Assembly (NCBI RefSeq): GCF_016741875.1
Contig: NZ_JAERRF010000012.1
Coordinates: 124,001-188,000, forward strand
Direction: 5' to 3'
Length of the DNA stretch: 64,000 nt
Source of the DNA: Streptomyces coffeae
GTDB taxonomy: Bacteria > Actinomycetota > Actinomycetes > Streptomycetales > Streptomycetaceae
The notes beneath the pieces are model-generated. The model did not search any database. It was not told the DNA's origin and saw only the letters and a program-made list of their open reading frames with translations. Shown here in pieces: positions 7,896 to 25,025 of this stretch. Numbering within the stretch: position 1 is the first letter of the stretch; the number at the start of each line of letters is the position of its first letter. Made by a program: the position numbers and the translations under genes.

Positions 7896-8582
7896 GTGCT
7901 GCTCAAGGTGTGCGGGGTGACCGATGTCCACCAGCTGCGGCGGATGTCCTGCTTCCCCGTGGAGCTGGCCGGGCTCTGGTACGGCGTGCCCGGCGGACGC
8001 TGGGATCTGCCGCTGGAGCGGCTGGCACAACTGGCTGGCGCGGCACGGGAGATGGCCGTCGAACCGGTGCTGGTCACCCTCCTGGACGACCCCGGGCGGC
8101 TGCGGGCGGCGGTCGCCGCCTCCGGTGTCCGCTGGGTCCAGCTGCACGGCTACCCGGCACCGGCGGGGGTGCGGCGGATCCGGGCGGCGCTGCCGGACGT
8201 CACGCTGGTGAAGGTGATCCATGTGCGTGCGGGGCGAGCCGTCGAGGAGCCGTTCGCCGACGCCTACCGGCGCGCGGGCGCCGATCTCTTCCTCTTCGAC
8301 TCGGTGGGTGACGACGGCCGGGTCGGCAGCACCGGCACCCCGCTGGACCCCGGGGCCGCGGCCCGGGTGCTGGACCGGGCCGAGCTGCCGTTCCTGCTGG
8401 CCGGTGGCCTCAGCGCGGACGGCGCCGACCGTTACGACGGGCTGCTGCGGCACAGCGGATTCCGCGGCCTGGACGTGGACAGCGCGCTGCGCGGCGGAGA
8501 CGGCTCGCTGCGGCTGAGCCGGGTCGACGCCCTGTGGACCGCCTGGCGCGAGCGGCACGAGTCCGTGCGGTGCGCGTCATGA
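7896..8582 (+). CDS. trpF: Phosphoribosylanthranilate isomerase paralogue (TrpF-like)
   Basis: A TIM-barrel isomerase of 228 residues that should carry out the Amadori rearrangement of an N-(5'-phosphoribosyl) arylamine to the ribulosyl form. The catalytic Cys6 in LKVCGVTD and Asp135 in LFLFDSVG are both present, and LLAGGLS marks the phosphate site. Streptomyces usually has no separate trpF because PriA does both the His and Trp steps, so a dedicated TrpF in a secondary cluster supports specialised use. GTG at 7896 begins 6 bp after trpB2 and the stop overlaps the trpC start (ATGA). Confidence 0.87.
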   Translation: MLLKVCGVTDVHQLRRMSCFPVELAGLWYGVPGGRWDLPLERLAQLAGAAREMAVEPVLVTLLDDPGRLRAAVAASGVRWVQLHGYPAPAGVRRIRAALPDVTLVKVIHVRAGRAVEEPFADAYRRAGADLFLFDSVGDDGRVGSTGTPLDPGAAARVLDRAELPFLLAGGLSADGADRYDGLLRHSGFRGLDVDSALRGGDGSLRLSRVDALWTAWRERHESVRCAS

Positions 8583-9298
8583 CCGCCGCCGAGGCCGGCA
8601 CCAGGGCCCCCTTCCGCGACGCGCTGCTCGCCGCGCACACCCCCGTCGTCATGGAGCTGAAGCGGCGCAGCGCCCACGGTGCCGATCTCTTCCGGAACCG
8701 CACGGTGGAGCAACTGGTCACCGGATACGAGGCGCTGGGCGCCCCGGCGCTGTCGGTGGTCACCGGCGCCTGGTTCGGCGGCGATCCGGGACTGCTGGCC
8801 GAGGTGACAGCCGCCACCCGGCTGCCGGTGCTGGTCAAGGACTTCCTCACCAAGGAGCGCCAACTCGCGGACGCCGCGGCGCACGGCGCCTCCGCCGTGC
8901 TGCTCACCGCGGGCCTGCTGCCGCGGACCGTGCTGCCCCGGCTCACCGAGAGCGCGCTCGCCCTGGGGCTGACCCCGTTCGTCGAGGTGACCGAGGAGGA
9001 GGAGCTGTCCCGGGTCGTCCACGCCGACCGGTGCGTCATCGCCGTCAACAACAAGGACATCCGGCAGCGGGAACGCGACCCCGGCGACCCCGCCCGCAGC
9101 CACGCCCTGCTGCCCGCCGTCCTGGCCACCGGCACCCCGGTGCCGGTCAGCGCCAGTGGTATCCGCACCCCCGAGCAGGCCGCCGGGCTGCTCACCGCCG
9201 GATACCGGGCGCTGCTGGTGGGCACCGGACTCCTCCTCCACGACGACCTCCCGGGCTGGTTCGCCCGCCTGGCGCGCGAACGGGAGGGCACCCGGTGA
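8579..9298 (+). CDS. trpC: Indole-3-glycerol-phosphate synthase paralogue (TrpC-like)
   Basis: A 239-residue TIM-barrel enzyme that should close a pyrrole ring with loss of CO2 and water. Glu26/Lys28 (MELKRRS), Lys87 (LVKDF) and Asn157/158 (AVNNKD) match catalytic or binding positions of IGP synthase. Two sites deviate: the usual NNR is NNK at 157-159, and the usual SESG is SASG at 191-194, where the Glu assists catalysis in the archaeal enzyme. These touch the ring end of the substrate, in keeping with an altered arylamine. It is shorter at the N-terminus than typical TrpC. ATG at 8579 overlaps the trpF stop; the end overlaps the UbiD-like gene. Confidence 0.86.
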   Translation: MTAAEAGTRAPFRDALLAAHTPVVMELKRRSAHGADLFRNRTVEQLVTGYEALGAPALSVVTGAWFGGDPGLLAEVTAATRLPVLVKDFLTKERQLADAAAHGASAVLLTAGLLPRTVLPRLTESALALGLTPFVEVTEEEELSRVVHADRCVIAVNNKDIRQRERDPGDPARSHALLPAVLATGTPVPVSASGIRTPEQAAGLLTAGYRALLVGTGLLLHDDLPGWFARLAREREGTR

Positions 9299-10755
9299 CC
9301 GGTACCACGACAACGCCTCCGCCGGGTCTGTCCCTGCGGGCGGCCCTGGCCGAACTGTCCGCGGCCGGGCCCGGCGCCGTCCCCGCGCACGAGGGCCCGG
9401 AAGACCCCACCCAGGTGGCCGACCACTACGCCCGGCGTTACGCGGGCGTCCCCGCCACCGGCCGCTCCCGCGACGAACCCGCGGTGCTCTACCCGGGGGT
9501 GCGCGGCGGCCCGGTCCTGCTGGGCCTGTACGGGGACGAGGAGCGGCTGCGCCGCTGGCTGCCCGGACTGCCTCCGCGCGTCACCCCGGACACCGCGGAC
9601 CGGCTGATGGCCGAGGCTGCCCGGCCGCAGTGCGCGCCCGTCACGGTGCGCGGTCCCGGCTGTCAGCAGCACCGGCTCACCGGCGGGGCGGTGGACCTGA
9701 CGGCCCTTCCGGCGCTGACCTGCACCCCGCGCGACGCGGGCCCGTATCTGACCGCCGCGCTGGTGCGCGCCGAGGACCCGGAGACGGGCGAAACCGCGCT
9801 GTCCGCCCACCGGATGCTGGTGCTGGACCGCACCCGGCTCACCCTCTGGATGGTGCCGGGGCGTCAGCTGGGGGCACTGTACGAGCGGGTGGTGGGGGAC
9901 GGCCGCCCGCTGCCGGTCACCGTGAACATCGGGGTGCCGCCCGCCGCCATGGTGGCCTCCGCGCTCGGCTCCCGCTTCCTGCCCGGCGGTCTGGACAAGC
10001 TCGCCGTCGCCGGCGCGCTCGCCCGGCAGCCGGTCGCGACGGCCCCCGCGCTCACCCAGCCGGCCTCGGCACTCGCGGAGGCCGAGATCGTCCTGGAGGG
10101 GTATCTGGACGGCTCCCTCGCGGACGAGGCGCTGCCCGGTGCCCAACCCGCCGGATCCCTGCCGGAGTTCCTGGGTTACGACGGCGGCGCGCGCACCGGG
10201 CTGCCGGTGCTGACCGTCACCGCCGTCACCCACCGGTCCGCACCGCTGTACCAGGCGGTGATCGGGCCGGGACGCGAGCAGTCGCACATCCTGGGCACCG
10301 CCGGGGCGCTCTCGGCCGCGCTGTCCCTCCGCGAGGTGCTGCCGCGCGCGCCGGGTGTGCGGGTGTGCGGGACGCACCTGGCCGCGGCGGGCGGCGGCAT
10401 GCTGCTGCTGACCGTCGCCGTACGGAAGGAGTCGGCCGCGGGCGACCATGTATTGGACGTGCTCGCCCGTGAACTGCTGGACCGGCACCCGTTCGTGAAG
10501 ACGGTGCTCTTCACGGACGACACCATCGCCATCGGATGCGCCGAGGATCTGCTGTGGGCACTGCTCACCCGCTGCAACCTCGGTGCCGACACCAGGGCCT
10601 GGCCGCAGTTCCGGCCCGTCCCCATGGACCCGTCCCAGACCCCGGAGTGGGCCGCGGTCCGCCACGGCGCCGAACGCCCCCCGGGCCGGGTGTCGGTGGA
10701 CGCCACGACCCCCTACGCGCTGCGCGCCCGCACCGTGCGCAGCTTCGGCCCATGA
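9295..10755 (+). CDS. UbiD-family (prenyl-FMN) decarboxylase
   Basis: A 486-residue UbiD-family protein, expected to decarboxylate, or carboxylate in reverse, an aromatic or unsaturated acid with prenylated FMN. Arg173 in SAHRMLVLD and the acidic pair Glu264/Glu268 in AEIVLEGYL correspond to the Arg-Glu-Glu triad. No UbiX flavin prenyltransferase lies in the window, so the cofactor must come from elsewhere in the genome. GTG at 9295 overlaps the TrpC-like stop, making it the last gene of the tightly coupled block before the NRPS. In this context it might remove a ring carboxylate, but the order of steps is not visible from sequence. Confidence 0.85.
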   Translation: MTGTTTTPPPGLSLRAALAELSAAGPGAVPAHEGPEDPTQVADHYARRYAGVPATGRSRDEPAVLYPGVRGGPVLLGLYGDEERLRRWLPGLPPRVTPDTADRLMAEAARPQCAPVTVRGPGCQQHRLTGGAVDLTALPALTCTPRDAGPYLTAALVRAEDPETGETALSAHRMLVLDRTRLTLWMVPGRQLGALYERVVGDGRPLPVTVNIGVPPAAMVASALGSRFLPGGLDKLAVAGALARQPVATAPALTQPASALAEAEIVLEGYLDGSLADEALPGAQPAGSLPEFLGYDGGARTGLPVLTVTAVTHRSAPLYQAVIGPGREQSHILGTAGALSAALSLREVLPRAPGVRVCGTHLAAAGGGMLLLTVAVRKESAAGDHVLDVLARELLDRHPFVKTVLFTDDTIAIGCAEDLLWALLTRCNLGADTRAWPQFRPVPMDPSQTPEWAAVRHGAERPPGRVSVDATTPYALRARTVRSFGP

Positions 10756-10766
10756 CACCCCGCTGG

Positions 10767-10792
10767 CCGCTACCGGCCATTGCCGGTAGCGG
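10767..10792. terminator. Hairpin between the decarboxylase and NRPS genes
   Basis: Perfect 11-bp arms around a 4-base loop (CATT) start 12 bp after the decarboxylase stop. There is no U-tract. It may be a partial terminator or an RNA-stability element that sets the level of the NRPS gene relative to the upstream block. Confidence 0.55.
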
Positions 10793-10869
10793 GCACCCCC
10801 GGGCCGGGGGAGGCGCACACCACCCGTCGTTAGATTTTTCGGATTCGCAGGCTCTGGAAGGGCATTGAG

Positions 10870-19863
<8,994 letters not shown>

Positions 19864-19914
19864 GATCCGCCCCGACCCGAGCACCACCACCCGTGATCCA
19901 GACGAAGGACGACC

Positions 19915-20136
19915 ATGCAGACCAATCCGTTCGAGGACCCGGAAGCCCGCTTCCTCGCCCTGGTGAACGACGAGGGCCAGTACTCCCTGTGGCCCCACGC
20001 CCTGGAGGCCCCCGCGGGGTGGCGCACCGCCTTCGGGCCCGCCGCCCGTCAGGATGCCCTCGACCACATCGAGACCCACTGGACCGATATGCGCCCGCTC
20101 AGCCTCATCCACAGCACCGACACCGCACGCTCCTAG
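19915..20136 (+). CDS. mbtH: MbtH-like NRPS chaperone
   Basis: A 73-residue MbtH-family protein that binds adenylation domains and supports their folding and activity. Family signatures are present: NPFEDPE at the start, LVNDEGQYSLWP in the middle with the conserved Trp, AGW, and THWTDMRPLSL near the end. It lies 51 bp after the NRPS and 8 bp before the exporter gene, so the three are likely co-transcribed. A degraded second MbtH lies at about 60.7 kb in this window, so this intact copy may now be the only one here. Confidence 0.95.
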   Translation: MQTNPFEDPEARFLALVNDEGQYSLWPHALEAPAGWRTAFGPAARQDALDHIETHWTDMRPLSLIHSTDTARS

Positions 20137-20144
20137 GAGTCCCC

Positions 20145-21656
20145 ATGACCAACAGCAAGGAGCGGACGGACACCCGCACCACCCCACCCGCCGGGCCGCT
20201 CGCCACGGCTCGGGAGCGGCTGCGCAGGCCGTGGTACGCGCTGTTCGCGGTCTGCTTCGCCCAGGCCGTCGTACTGCTCGACACCACCGCGGTCAACGTC
20301 GCGGTGCCCGCCATCACCACCGGCCTGGACACCGGGCTCACCCAGGTGCTGTGGGTGATCAACGCGTATCTGCTGTCCTTCGCCGTGCTGTTGGTCACCG
20401 GCGGTCGCCTCGGCGACCTCTTCGGCTCCCGCCGTGTCTTCCTGGCCGGTCTGCTGCTGTTCACCCTGGCGTCGGCCGCCTGCGGATTCGCCCAGGACCC
20501 CGGCCAGGCCATCGCCGCGCGGGTGCTCCAGGGCGTCGGCGGCGCACTGCTCACCCCGCAGACCCTGGTGATCATCAATCAGATGTTCCCGGCCGAGCGG
20601 CGCGGCGCGGCGCTCGGGGTCTGGGGATCCTTCGCGGGCATCGTGGCGGCCGCCGGACCCACCGTCGGCGGACTGCTGGTGGCCTCGCTGGGCTGGCGCT
20701 GGATCTTCTACATCAACATCCCGATCGGCCTGATCGGCGGTGCGCTGGTGCTGCTCGCCGTGCCCCGGATGGCCGGCCGCGGCAGACCGCGGATCGACAT
20801 CGTGGGATCGGTCCTGCTGTCCCTCGCCATGCTCTGCGTCGTCTACGGGCTCCTGGAGGGCGAGTCGCACAACTGGGGGACGGTGTGGGGACCGGTCACC
20901 GTCCCGGCCCTGGTCGTCGCCGGACTGCTGGTGCTCGGCGTGTTCTTCCTCGTCGAACGCGGGCGTCAGGAACACGACCCGCTGGTCCCGTTCGCGGTCC
21001 TGCGCAACCGCAACTTCACCCTGATGTCCGCCGTGGTGTGCGTCCTGCCCTGCGGGCTCGGCGGGATGCTGCTGCTGACGGGGCTGTATCTCCAGGACGT
21101 CCAGCACCTGTCCGCGTTCCGGGCCGGGCTGCTGATCGCCGTCGCCCCTCTGGTGTCGGTGTTCATCGCCCCGTACTCGGGACGGCTCACCGACCGGTTC
21201 GGCGGCAAGTACGTGATGATCACCGGCCTGCTCTCGTTCTCCGGCGGTATCGCGCTCATCGCCGCCCTGATCCGGGCCGACTCCGGGGCCTCCGCCACGC
21301 TTCCCGGGCTGGCGCTGGTCGGCGTCGGCATGGGCGTGGCCTTCGCTCCCGCCAGCGTCGTCGCCTTCCAGGACATCGACCCCGCGATGGCAGGGGCGGC
21401 GTCCGGGCTGTTCAACACCACCCGGCTGTGCGGCAGTCTGCTCGGCAGCGCGGCCGTCGGAGCGCTGCTCCAGACCCAGCTGGACCGCACCGACATGACC
21501 ACCGCCATCCGCATCACCTATCTGCTGCCCGTCGCCATCATGCTGGCCGGCGCCGCCGCCACCCTCGCCGTCCGCGAGCGGCCGGCCGCGCGGCCCGCGG
21601 AGGCGGCCGCCCCGCTGCCCGGCCCGGAGGCGACATCCGAGGCGGCCGGCGGCTGA
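20145..21656 (+). CDS. DHA2-type MFS exporter
   Basis: A 503-residue major-facilitator protein of the 14-helix DHA2 drug:H+ antiporter type. The first helix carries LLDTTAVNVAVPAI, followed by GGRLGDLFGSRRVF (motif A) and RVLQGVGGAL. Hydrophobic segments continue along the whole length, with an Ala/Pro-rich cytoplasmic tail. ATG at 20145 follows TAGGAG. Placement between mbtH and the tailoring oxygenase points to export of, and self-resistance to, the peptide product; its substrate cannot be read from sequence. Confidence 0.92.
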   Translation: MTNSKERTDTRTTPPAGPLATARERLRRPWYALFAVCFAQAVVLLDTTAVNVAVPAITTGLDTGLTQVLWVINAYLLSFAVLLVTGGRLGDLFGSRRVFLAGLLLFTLASAACGFAQDPGQAIAARVLQGVGGALLTPQTLVIINQMFPAERRGAALGVWGSFAGIVAAAGPTVGGLLVASLGWRWIFYINIPIGLIGGALVLLAVPRMAGRGRPRIDIVGSVLLSLAMLCVVYGLLEGESHNWGTVWGPVTVPALVVAGLLVLGVFFLVERGRQEHDPLVPFAVLRNRNFTLMSAVVCVLPCGLGGMLLLTGLYLQDVQHLSAFRAGLLIAVAPLVSVFIAPYSGRLTDRFGGKYVMITGLLSFSGGIALIAALIRADSGASATLPGLALVGVGMGVAFAPASVVAFQDIDPAMAGAASGLFNTTRLCGSLLGSAAVGALLQTQLDRTDMTTAIRITYLLPVAIMLAGAAATLAVRERPAARPAEAAAPLPGPEATSEAAGG

Positions 21657-21711
21657 CCGCCGCCGCGCCCCGCCCACCCGGAACGCCTCAGACCTCAGGG
21701 AGAAGCATCCG

Positions 21712-22794
21712 ATGGACTTCAGCCTCTTCTACTTCGCGGCCGGCCAGGAGGCCGGTGCCGACGGCTACCGGCTCCTGCTGGACGGCGCGCGGTTCGCCGA
21801 CCGGCACGGCTTCAGCGCCGTGTGGACGCCCGAGCGCCACTTCCACGAGTTCGGCGGCCCCTACCCCAATCCGGCGGTGACCGGCGCCGCGGTGGCCGCG
21901 GTCACGACACGGATCGGCATCCGGGCGGGCAGCGTCGTCGGCCCCCTGCACCACCCGCTCCGCCTGGCCGAGGAGTGGTCGGTCGTGGACAACCTCTCCG
22001 CAGGCCGGGTCGGGCTCTCTTTCGCCTCCGGCTGGCACGCCCGGGACTTCACCCTGTGCCCGGAGAACTACGCCGACCGCCGCCGCATCCTCAACGACAC
22101 CATCGGCACCGTCGAGCGGCTGTGGCAGGGGGAGTCCATATCCCTGCCCGACGGCGAACGGGAACCGGCCGAGGTGCGCACCTTCCCCCGGCCCGTCCAG
22201 CCCCGGCTGCCGGTCTGGGTGACCAGCGCGGGCAGCCCGCAGACCTTCCAGGAGGCCGGGCGCCGCGGCTACGGGCTGCTGACGCATCTGCTCGGCCAGG
22301 AACTGCCCGACCTGGAGAAGAAGATCGCCGAGTACCGGGCACACCTGCCCGGGGACGAGGCGCAGCGCAACCCCGCGGCCGGCCAGGTGGCCCTGATGCT
22401 GCACACCTTCCTCGGCACGGACAAGGACGCGGTCCGCGAGACCGTCCGTGAGCCGTTCACCGCGTACATCCGCAGCTCCCTCGGCCTGATCATGAAGGCG
22501 GCCGGGGACATCCTGCCGGGTGTCGATCCGGACGACCTCGACCCCGACGACGAGGAGTTCCTCGTCCAGCGCTCCTTCGACCGCTACTTCTCCACCGGCG
22601 GTCTCTTCGGCACCGTGGAGGACACTCTTCCGCTCCTGGCGCGGCTCGACGCCATCGGTGTGGACGAGGTGGCCTGTCTGATCGACTTCGGCATCGCCCC
22701 GGATCAGGTGCTGGCCGGACTGGAGCACCTCGGCGAACTGCGCGCCGCCTGGGACCGGCGGCGGGGTGGCGACGACGTCCGGAGCGCCCGATGA
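21712..22794 (+). CDS. Luciferase-like FMN-dependent monooxygenase
   Basis: A 360-residue bacterial-luciferase-fold monooxygenase of the subfamily found in NRPS/PKS clusters (MupA/Atu3671-like). It shows the start MDFSLFYFA, WTPERHFHEFGGPYPNP, SVVGPLHHPLRLAEEWSVVD and ASGWHARDF. Such enzymes use FMNH2 and O2 to hydroxylate or N-oxidise substrates, often while bound to a carrier protein. The FMN reductase that can supply FMNH2 overlaps its stop codon by 4 bp. Its target may be an NRPS-bound residue or the released peptide. Confidence 0.9.
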   Translation: MDFSLFYFAAGQEAGADGYRLLLDGARFADRHGFSAVWTPERHFHEFGGPYPNPAVTGAAVAAVTTRIGIRAGSVVGPLHHPLRLAEEWSVVDNLSAGRVGLSFASGWHARDFTLCPENYADRRRILNDTIGTVERLWQGESISLPDGEREPAEVRTFPRPVQPRLPVWVTSAGSPQTFQEAGRRGYGLLTHLLGQELPDLEKKIAEYRAHLPGDEAQRNPAAGQVALMLHTFLGTDKDAVRETVREPFTAYIRSSLGLIMKAAGDILPGVDPDDLDPDDEEFLVQRSFDRYFSTGGLFGTVEDTLPLLARLDAIGVDEVACLIDFGIAPDQVLAGLEHLGELRAAWDRRRGGDDVRSAR

Positions 22795-23348
22795 AACTGT
22801 GTCTTGTCTCCGGCACCACGGCGGCCGTCTCCGGGTGCCACCGGCTCACCGCGCTCATCCGCGACCGCGCGGAGGACGCCGGGTTCGACACCCGGGAGCT
22901 GGACCGCGCCCTGCTCGCGCTGCCCGTACTGGCCCCCGAACGCTATGTCTCCGGTGAGCTCTTCGAGGACCTGGACGTCCGCCGGCTGCTCAAGGAGGTG
23001 GCGGAGGCCGACGCGGTCGTGCTGACCACCCCTGTACAGCACGGCAGCCTGTCGGGCGCCCTGAAGAACGCGCTGGACCATCTGCCCTCCACCGCGCTGT
23101 GCGGCAAACCGGTGCTGCTCGCCTCCGCCGCCGCCAGCCTCTACAACGGCGCCACCGCCTGCGACCATCTACGCTCGGTCGTCCGCGCCCTGGGCGGCTG
23201 GTCCGCGCCCACCCAGATCGTGGCCGAGCGCGCGGAGCTGGCCCGCCCCGAGGCGGCCGACGCGCTGCGCGGCCGGATCGACACGGGGCTGGCCGAACTG
23301 CTCCCGCTGATCCGGGCATTCCGCGAGGCCCCCGCGTCGCTGGTGTGA
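22791..23348 (+). CDS. NAD(P)H-dependent FMN reductase
   Basis: A 185-residue flavodoxin-like reductase with the flavin phosphate loop near the N-terminus (VSGTTAAVSGCHRL), TTPVQHGSLSGALKNALDHL and GKPVLLASAA, as in the NADPH-dependent FMN reductase family. Its ATG overlaps the monooxygenase stop (ATGA), so the two form a two-component oxygenase. A hairpin 48 bp downstream marks the end of the biosynthetic operon. Confidence 0.9.
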   Translation: MKLCLVSGTTAAVSGCHRLTALIRDRAEDAGFDTRELDRALLALPVLAPERYVSGELFEDLDVRRLLKEVAEADAVVLTTPVQHGSLSGALKNALDHLPSTALCGKPVLLASAAASLYNGATACDHLRSVVRALGGWSAPTQIVAERAELARPEAADALRGRIDTGLAELLPLIRAFREAPASLV

Positions 23349-23395
23349 GCGCACGGCGTCAGGCGGCGTCAGCGGAGTCGCGCCACACTCATGAA

Positions 23396-23425
23396 GGGCG
23401 GGTTCCCTGGCCAGGGGGCCCGCCC
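23396..23425. terminator. Terminator hairpin closing the biosynthetic cluster
   Basis: A nested inverted repeat: 7-bp outer arms GGGCGGG/CCCGCCC, a 2-base mismatch, then CCCTGG directly against CCAGGG. It is very stable and has no U-tract, as is common in Streptomyces. It separates the NRPS operon from the unrelated genes that follow. Confidence 0.7.
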
Positions 23426-23487
23426 GGCCCGCCCGGAAACATCAACATGCCTCCGCACACGGCCACTTCTTGTCGTATATTGAGCGA

Positions 23488-23640
23488 ATGAGCTCACATG
23501 ACCAGGAGCCTCGACCTCCGCTGACACTCGTCGGCAAGATAGACAACGCGCTGGCGATATTGCTCATCATCGGTATGGCCTACGGGTTGTTCTGGCTGGC
23601 CTCAAGCGTGGCCTCGTCCTACATAGGGTTTTTCTCTTGA
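23488..23640 (+). CDS. Small single-helix membrane protein
   Basis: A 50-codon open frame with a polar, Pro-containing N-terminus and one hydrophobic helix (about residues 20-48, beginning ALAILLIIGMAYG) ending GFFS. It is unrelated to any family I can name. A TATATT -10 hexamer ends 6 bases before the ATG and there is no ribosome site, so a leaderless transcript is likely. Whether the peptide is made is uncertain; the helix composition is unlike random high-GC frames. Confidence 0.45.
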   Translation: MSSHDQEPRPPLTLVGKIDNALAILLIIGMAYGLFWLASSVASSYIGFFS

Positions 23641-23721
23641 CGTGTCCGGGCTGGGTCAGCGGTGGTTGCTTCGATTGGTTGAATGCAGTCGCGACGACTT
23701 CACCGTAGGAGCCGGCCCCCC

Positions 23722-24918
23722 ATGCCGCCGTCACGCGATCCCCTGCCGCTCGACGCACTCTTCACGGCTGAGCCGCATGCCTCCTACGCCGCCTTGCGCC
23801 GCGTCGGCCCGGTCCACCAGGCCATCGACCCGGACGGCACACCACTGGTCCTGGTCACGAGCTATCAGGCGGTCCGCGACGCCGCCATGGACCCGCGGCT
23901 GTCGGTGGACAAGCGACATGCGCGGGCCGTGGCCGGCCACCGTCACTCCATGCCGGCCGAGCTGGACGCGCATCTCCTCAACAGTGACCCGCCGGCCCAT
24001 ACCCGGCTGCGCCGCCTGGTGAGTTCGGCGCTCACCCCCCGCCGAACGGAAAACCTGCGGGCCGCCGTGCAGCGGACCACCGACCGGTTGCTGGACGAGA
24101 TGGCCGTCAAGGATCACGCCGATGTCATGGCCGACCTCGCCCTGCCGCTGTCCCTATCGGTGATCTGCGATCTGCTGGGCATCCCGGCCCACAGCAGGCT
24201 GGACTTCCGGCGCTGGACGGACACCCTGCTGAGCTCGGAGCCCGGCGCCCCGGAGCACTCGCGCAAGGCCATGCGCGAGATGCACCGCTTCCTGGCCGAA
24301 CTCATCGACAGCAAACGCGGTGCGCTGGCCGACGACCTGCTCTCGGCGCTCATCACCGCGCGCGACGCGGGGGACCGGCTCAGCGAGGACGAGTTGATAG
24401 CCATGGCCTTTCTGCTGCTGTTCGGTGGCTACCACAACTCGGCAAGCCTGCTCGCCACCACCGTGCTGGCGCTGCTGACACATCCCCACCACCTGGCGGC
24501 CGTCCGCACCGGCGAACTGCCCATCGACGCCGTGGCCGAGGAGGCGCTGCGCTGGAATCCCCCGGCCATGCTCGCCGTGCGCCGTTTCGCCACGGAGGAC
24601 ATCCGGATCGGCGGAACAGCGATACCGGCCGGTGAGCGCGTCTGGCTGTCGTGGGCGTCCGCCAATCGCGACCCCGCTCGTTTCCGCGATCCGGCGACGT
24701 TCGACCCCCACCGCGCCGATGTCGGCGCGCATCTCGCCTTCGGACACGGGCCCCACTACTGTCCCGGTGCCGCCCTCGCCCGTATGGAGAACAACATCGC
24801 GGTTGCCTCGTTGATCCGGCGATTCCCACGCCTTTCCCTGGTCGGCTCCGGCGACGCGTTGGAGTGGGTGGCATCACTGCGGAGCCGGAGCCTGCGAGAG
24901 TTGCCCGTGTCTCTGTGA
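23722..24918 (+). CDS. Cytochrome P450 with unusual I-helix
   Basis: A 398-residue bacterial P450. The haem-binding loop FGHGPHYCPG carries the thiolate Cys347, EEALRW is the ExxR helix, and NSDPPAHTRLRR is the typical B'-C region motif. In the I-helix the usual AGHETT is GGYHNS at 235-240, so the conserved acid-alcohol pair for O2 activation is replaced by His-Asn. Such changes occur in P450s with unusual chemistry or carrier-bound substrates. ATG at 23722 follows GTAGGAG. It stands alone between the NRPS terminator and a methyltransferase; a tailoring role for the peptide is possible but not shown. Confidence 0.9.
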   Translation: MPPSRDPLPLDALFTAEPHASYAALRRVGPVHQAIDPDGTPLVLVTSYQAVRDAAMDPRLSVDKRHARAVAGHRHSMPAELDAHLLNSDPPAHTRLRRLVSSALTPRRTENLRAAVQRTTDRLLDEMAVKDHADVMADLALPLSLSVICDLLGIPAHSRLDFRRWTDTLLSSEPGAPEHSRKAMREMHRFLAELIDSKRGALADDLLSALITARDAGDRLSEDELIAMAFLLLFGGYHNSASLLATTVLALLTHPHHLAAVRTGELPIDAVAEEALRWNPPAMLAVRRFATEDIRIGGTAIPAGERVWLSWASANRDPARFRDPATFDPHRADVGAHLAFGHGPHYCPGAALARMENNIAVASLIRRFPRLSLVGSGDALEWVASLRSRSLRELPVSL

Positions 24919-25025
24919 GCTCCGGCATCACGCCCTCGCCGGGGACAGATTCGGGCAGCCGGATACTCACGCGAGTGGGCGGGAAAACCCGTACGGAGGA
25001 AACATCCCCGGGCATACTGTCCGTC

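Noticed and set aside
2283..9298. The trp genes as the organism's primary tryptophan operon
   Set aside because: Gene order is unusual, anthranilate synthase is missing, TrpB is the TrpB2 type, a separate TrpF is present, and TrpD/TrpC pocket residues differ; biosynthetic genes are interleaved and overlapping.
10530..10545. A further CATCGGATG core inside the UbiD-like gene
   Set aside because: It lacks the extended palindrome, lies within coding sequence far from any promoter, and one chance hit is expected.
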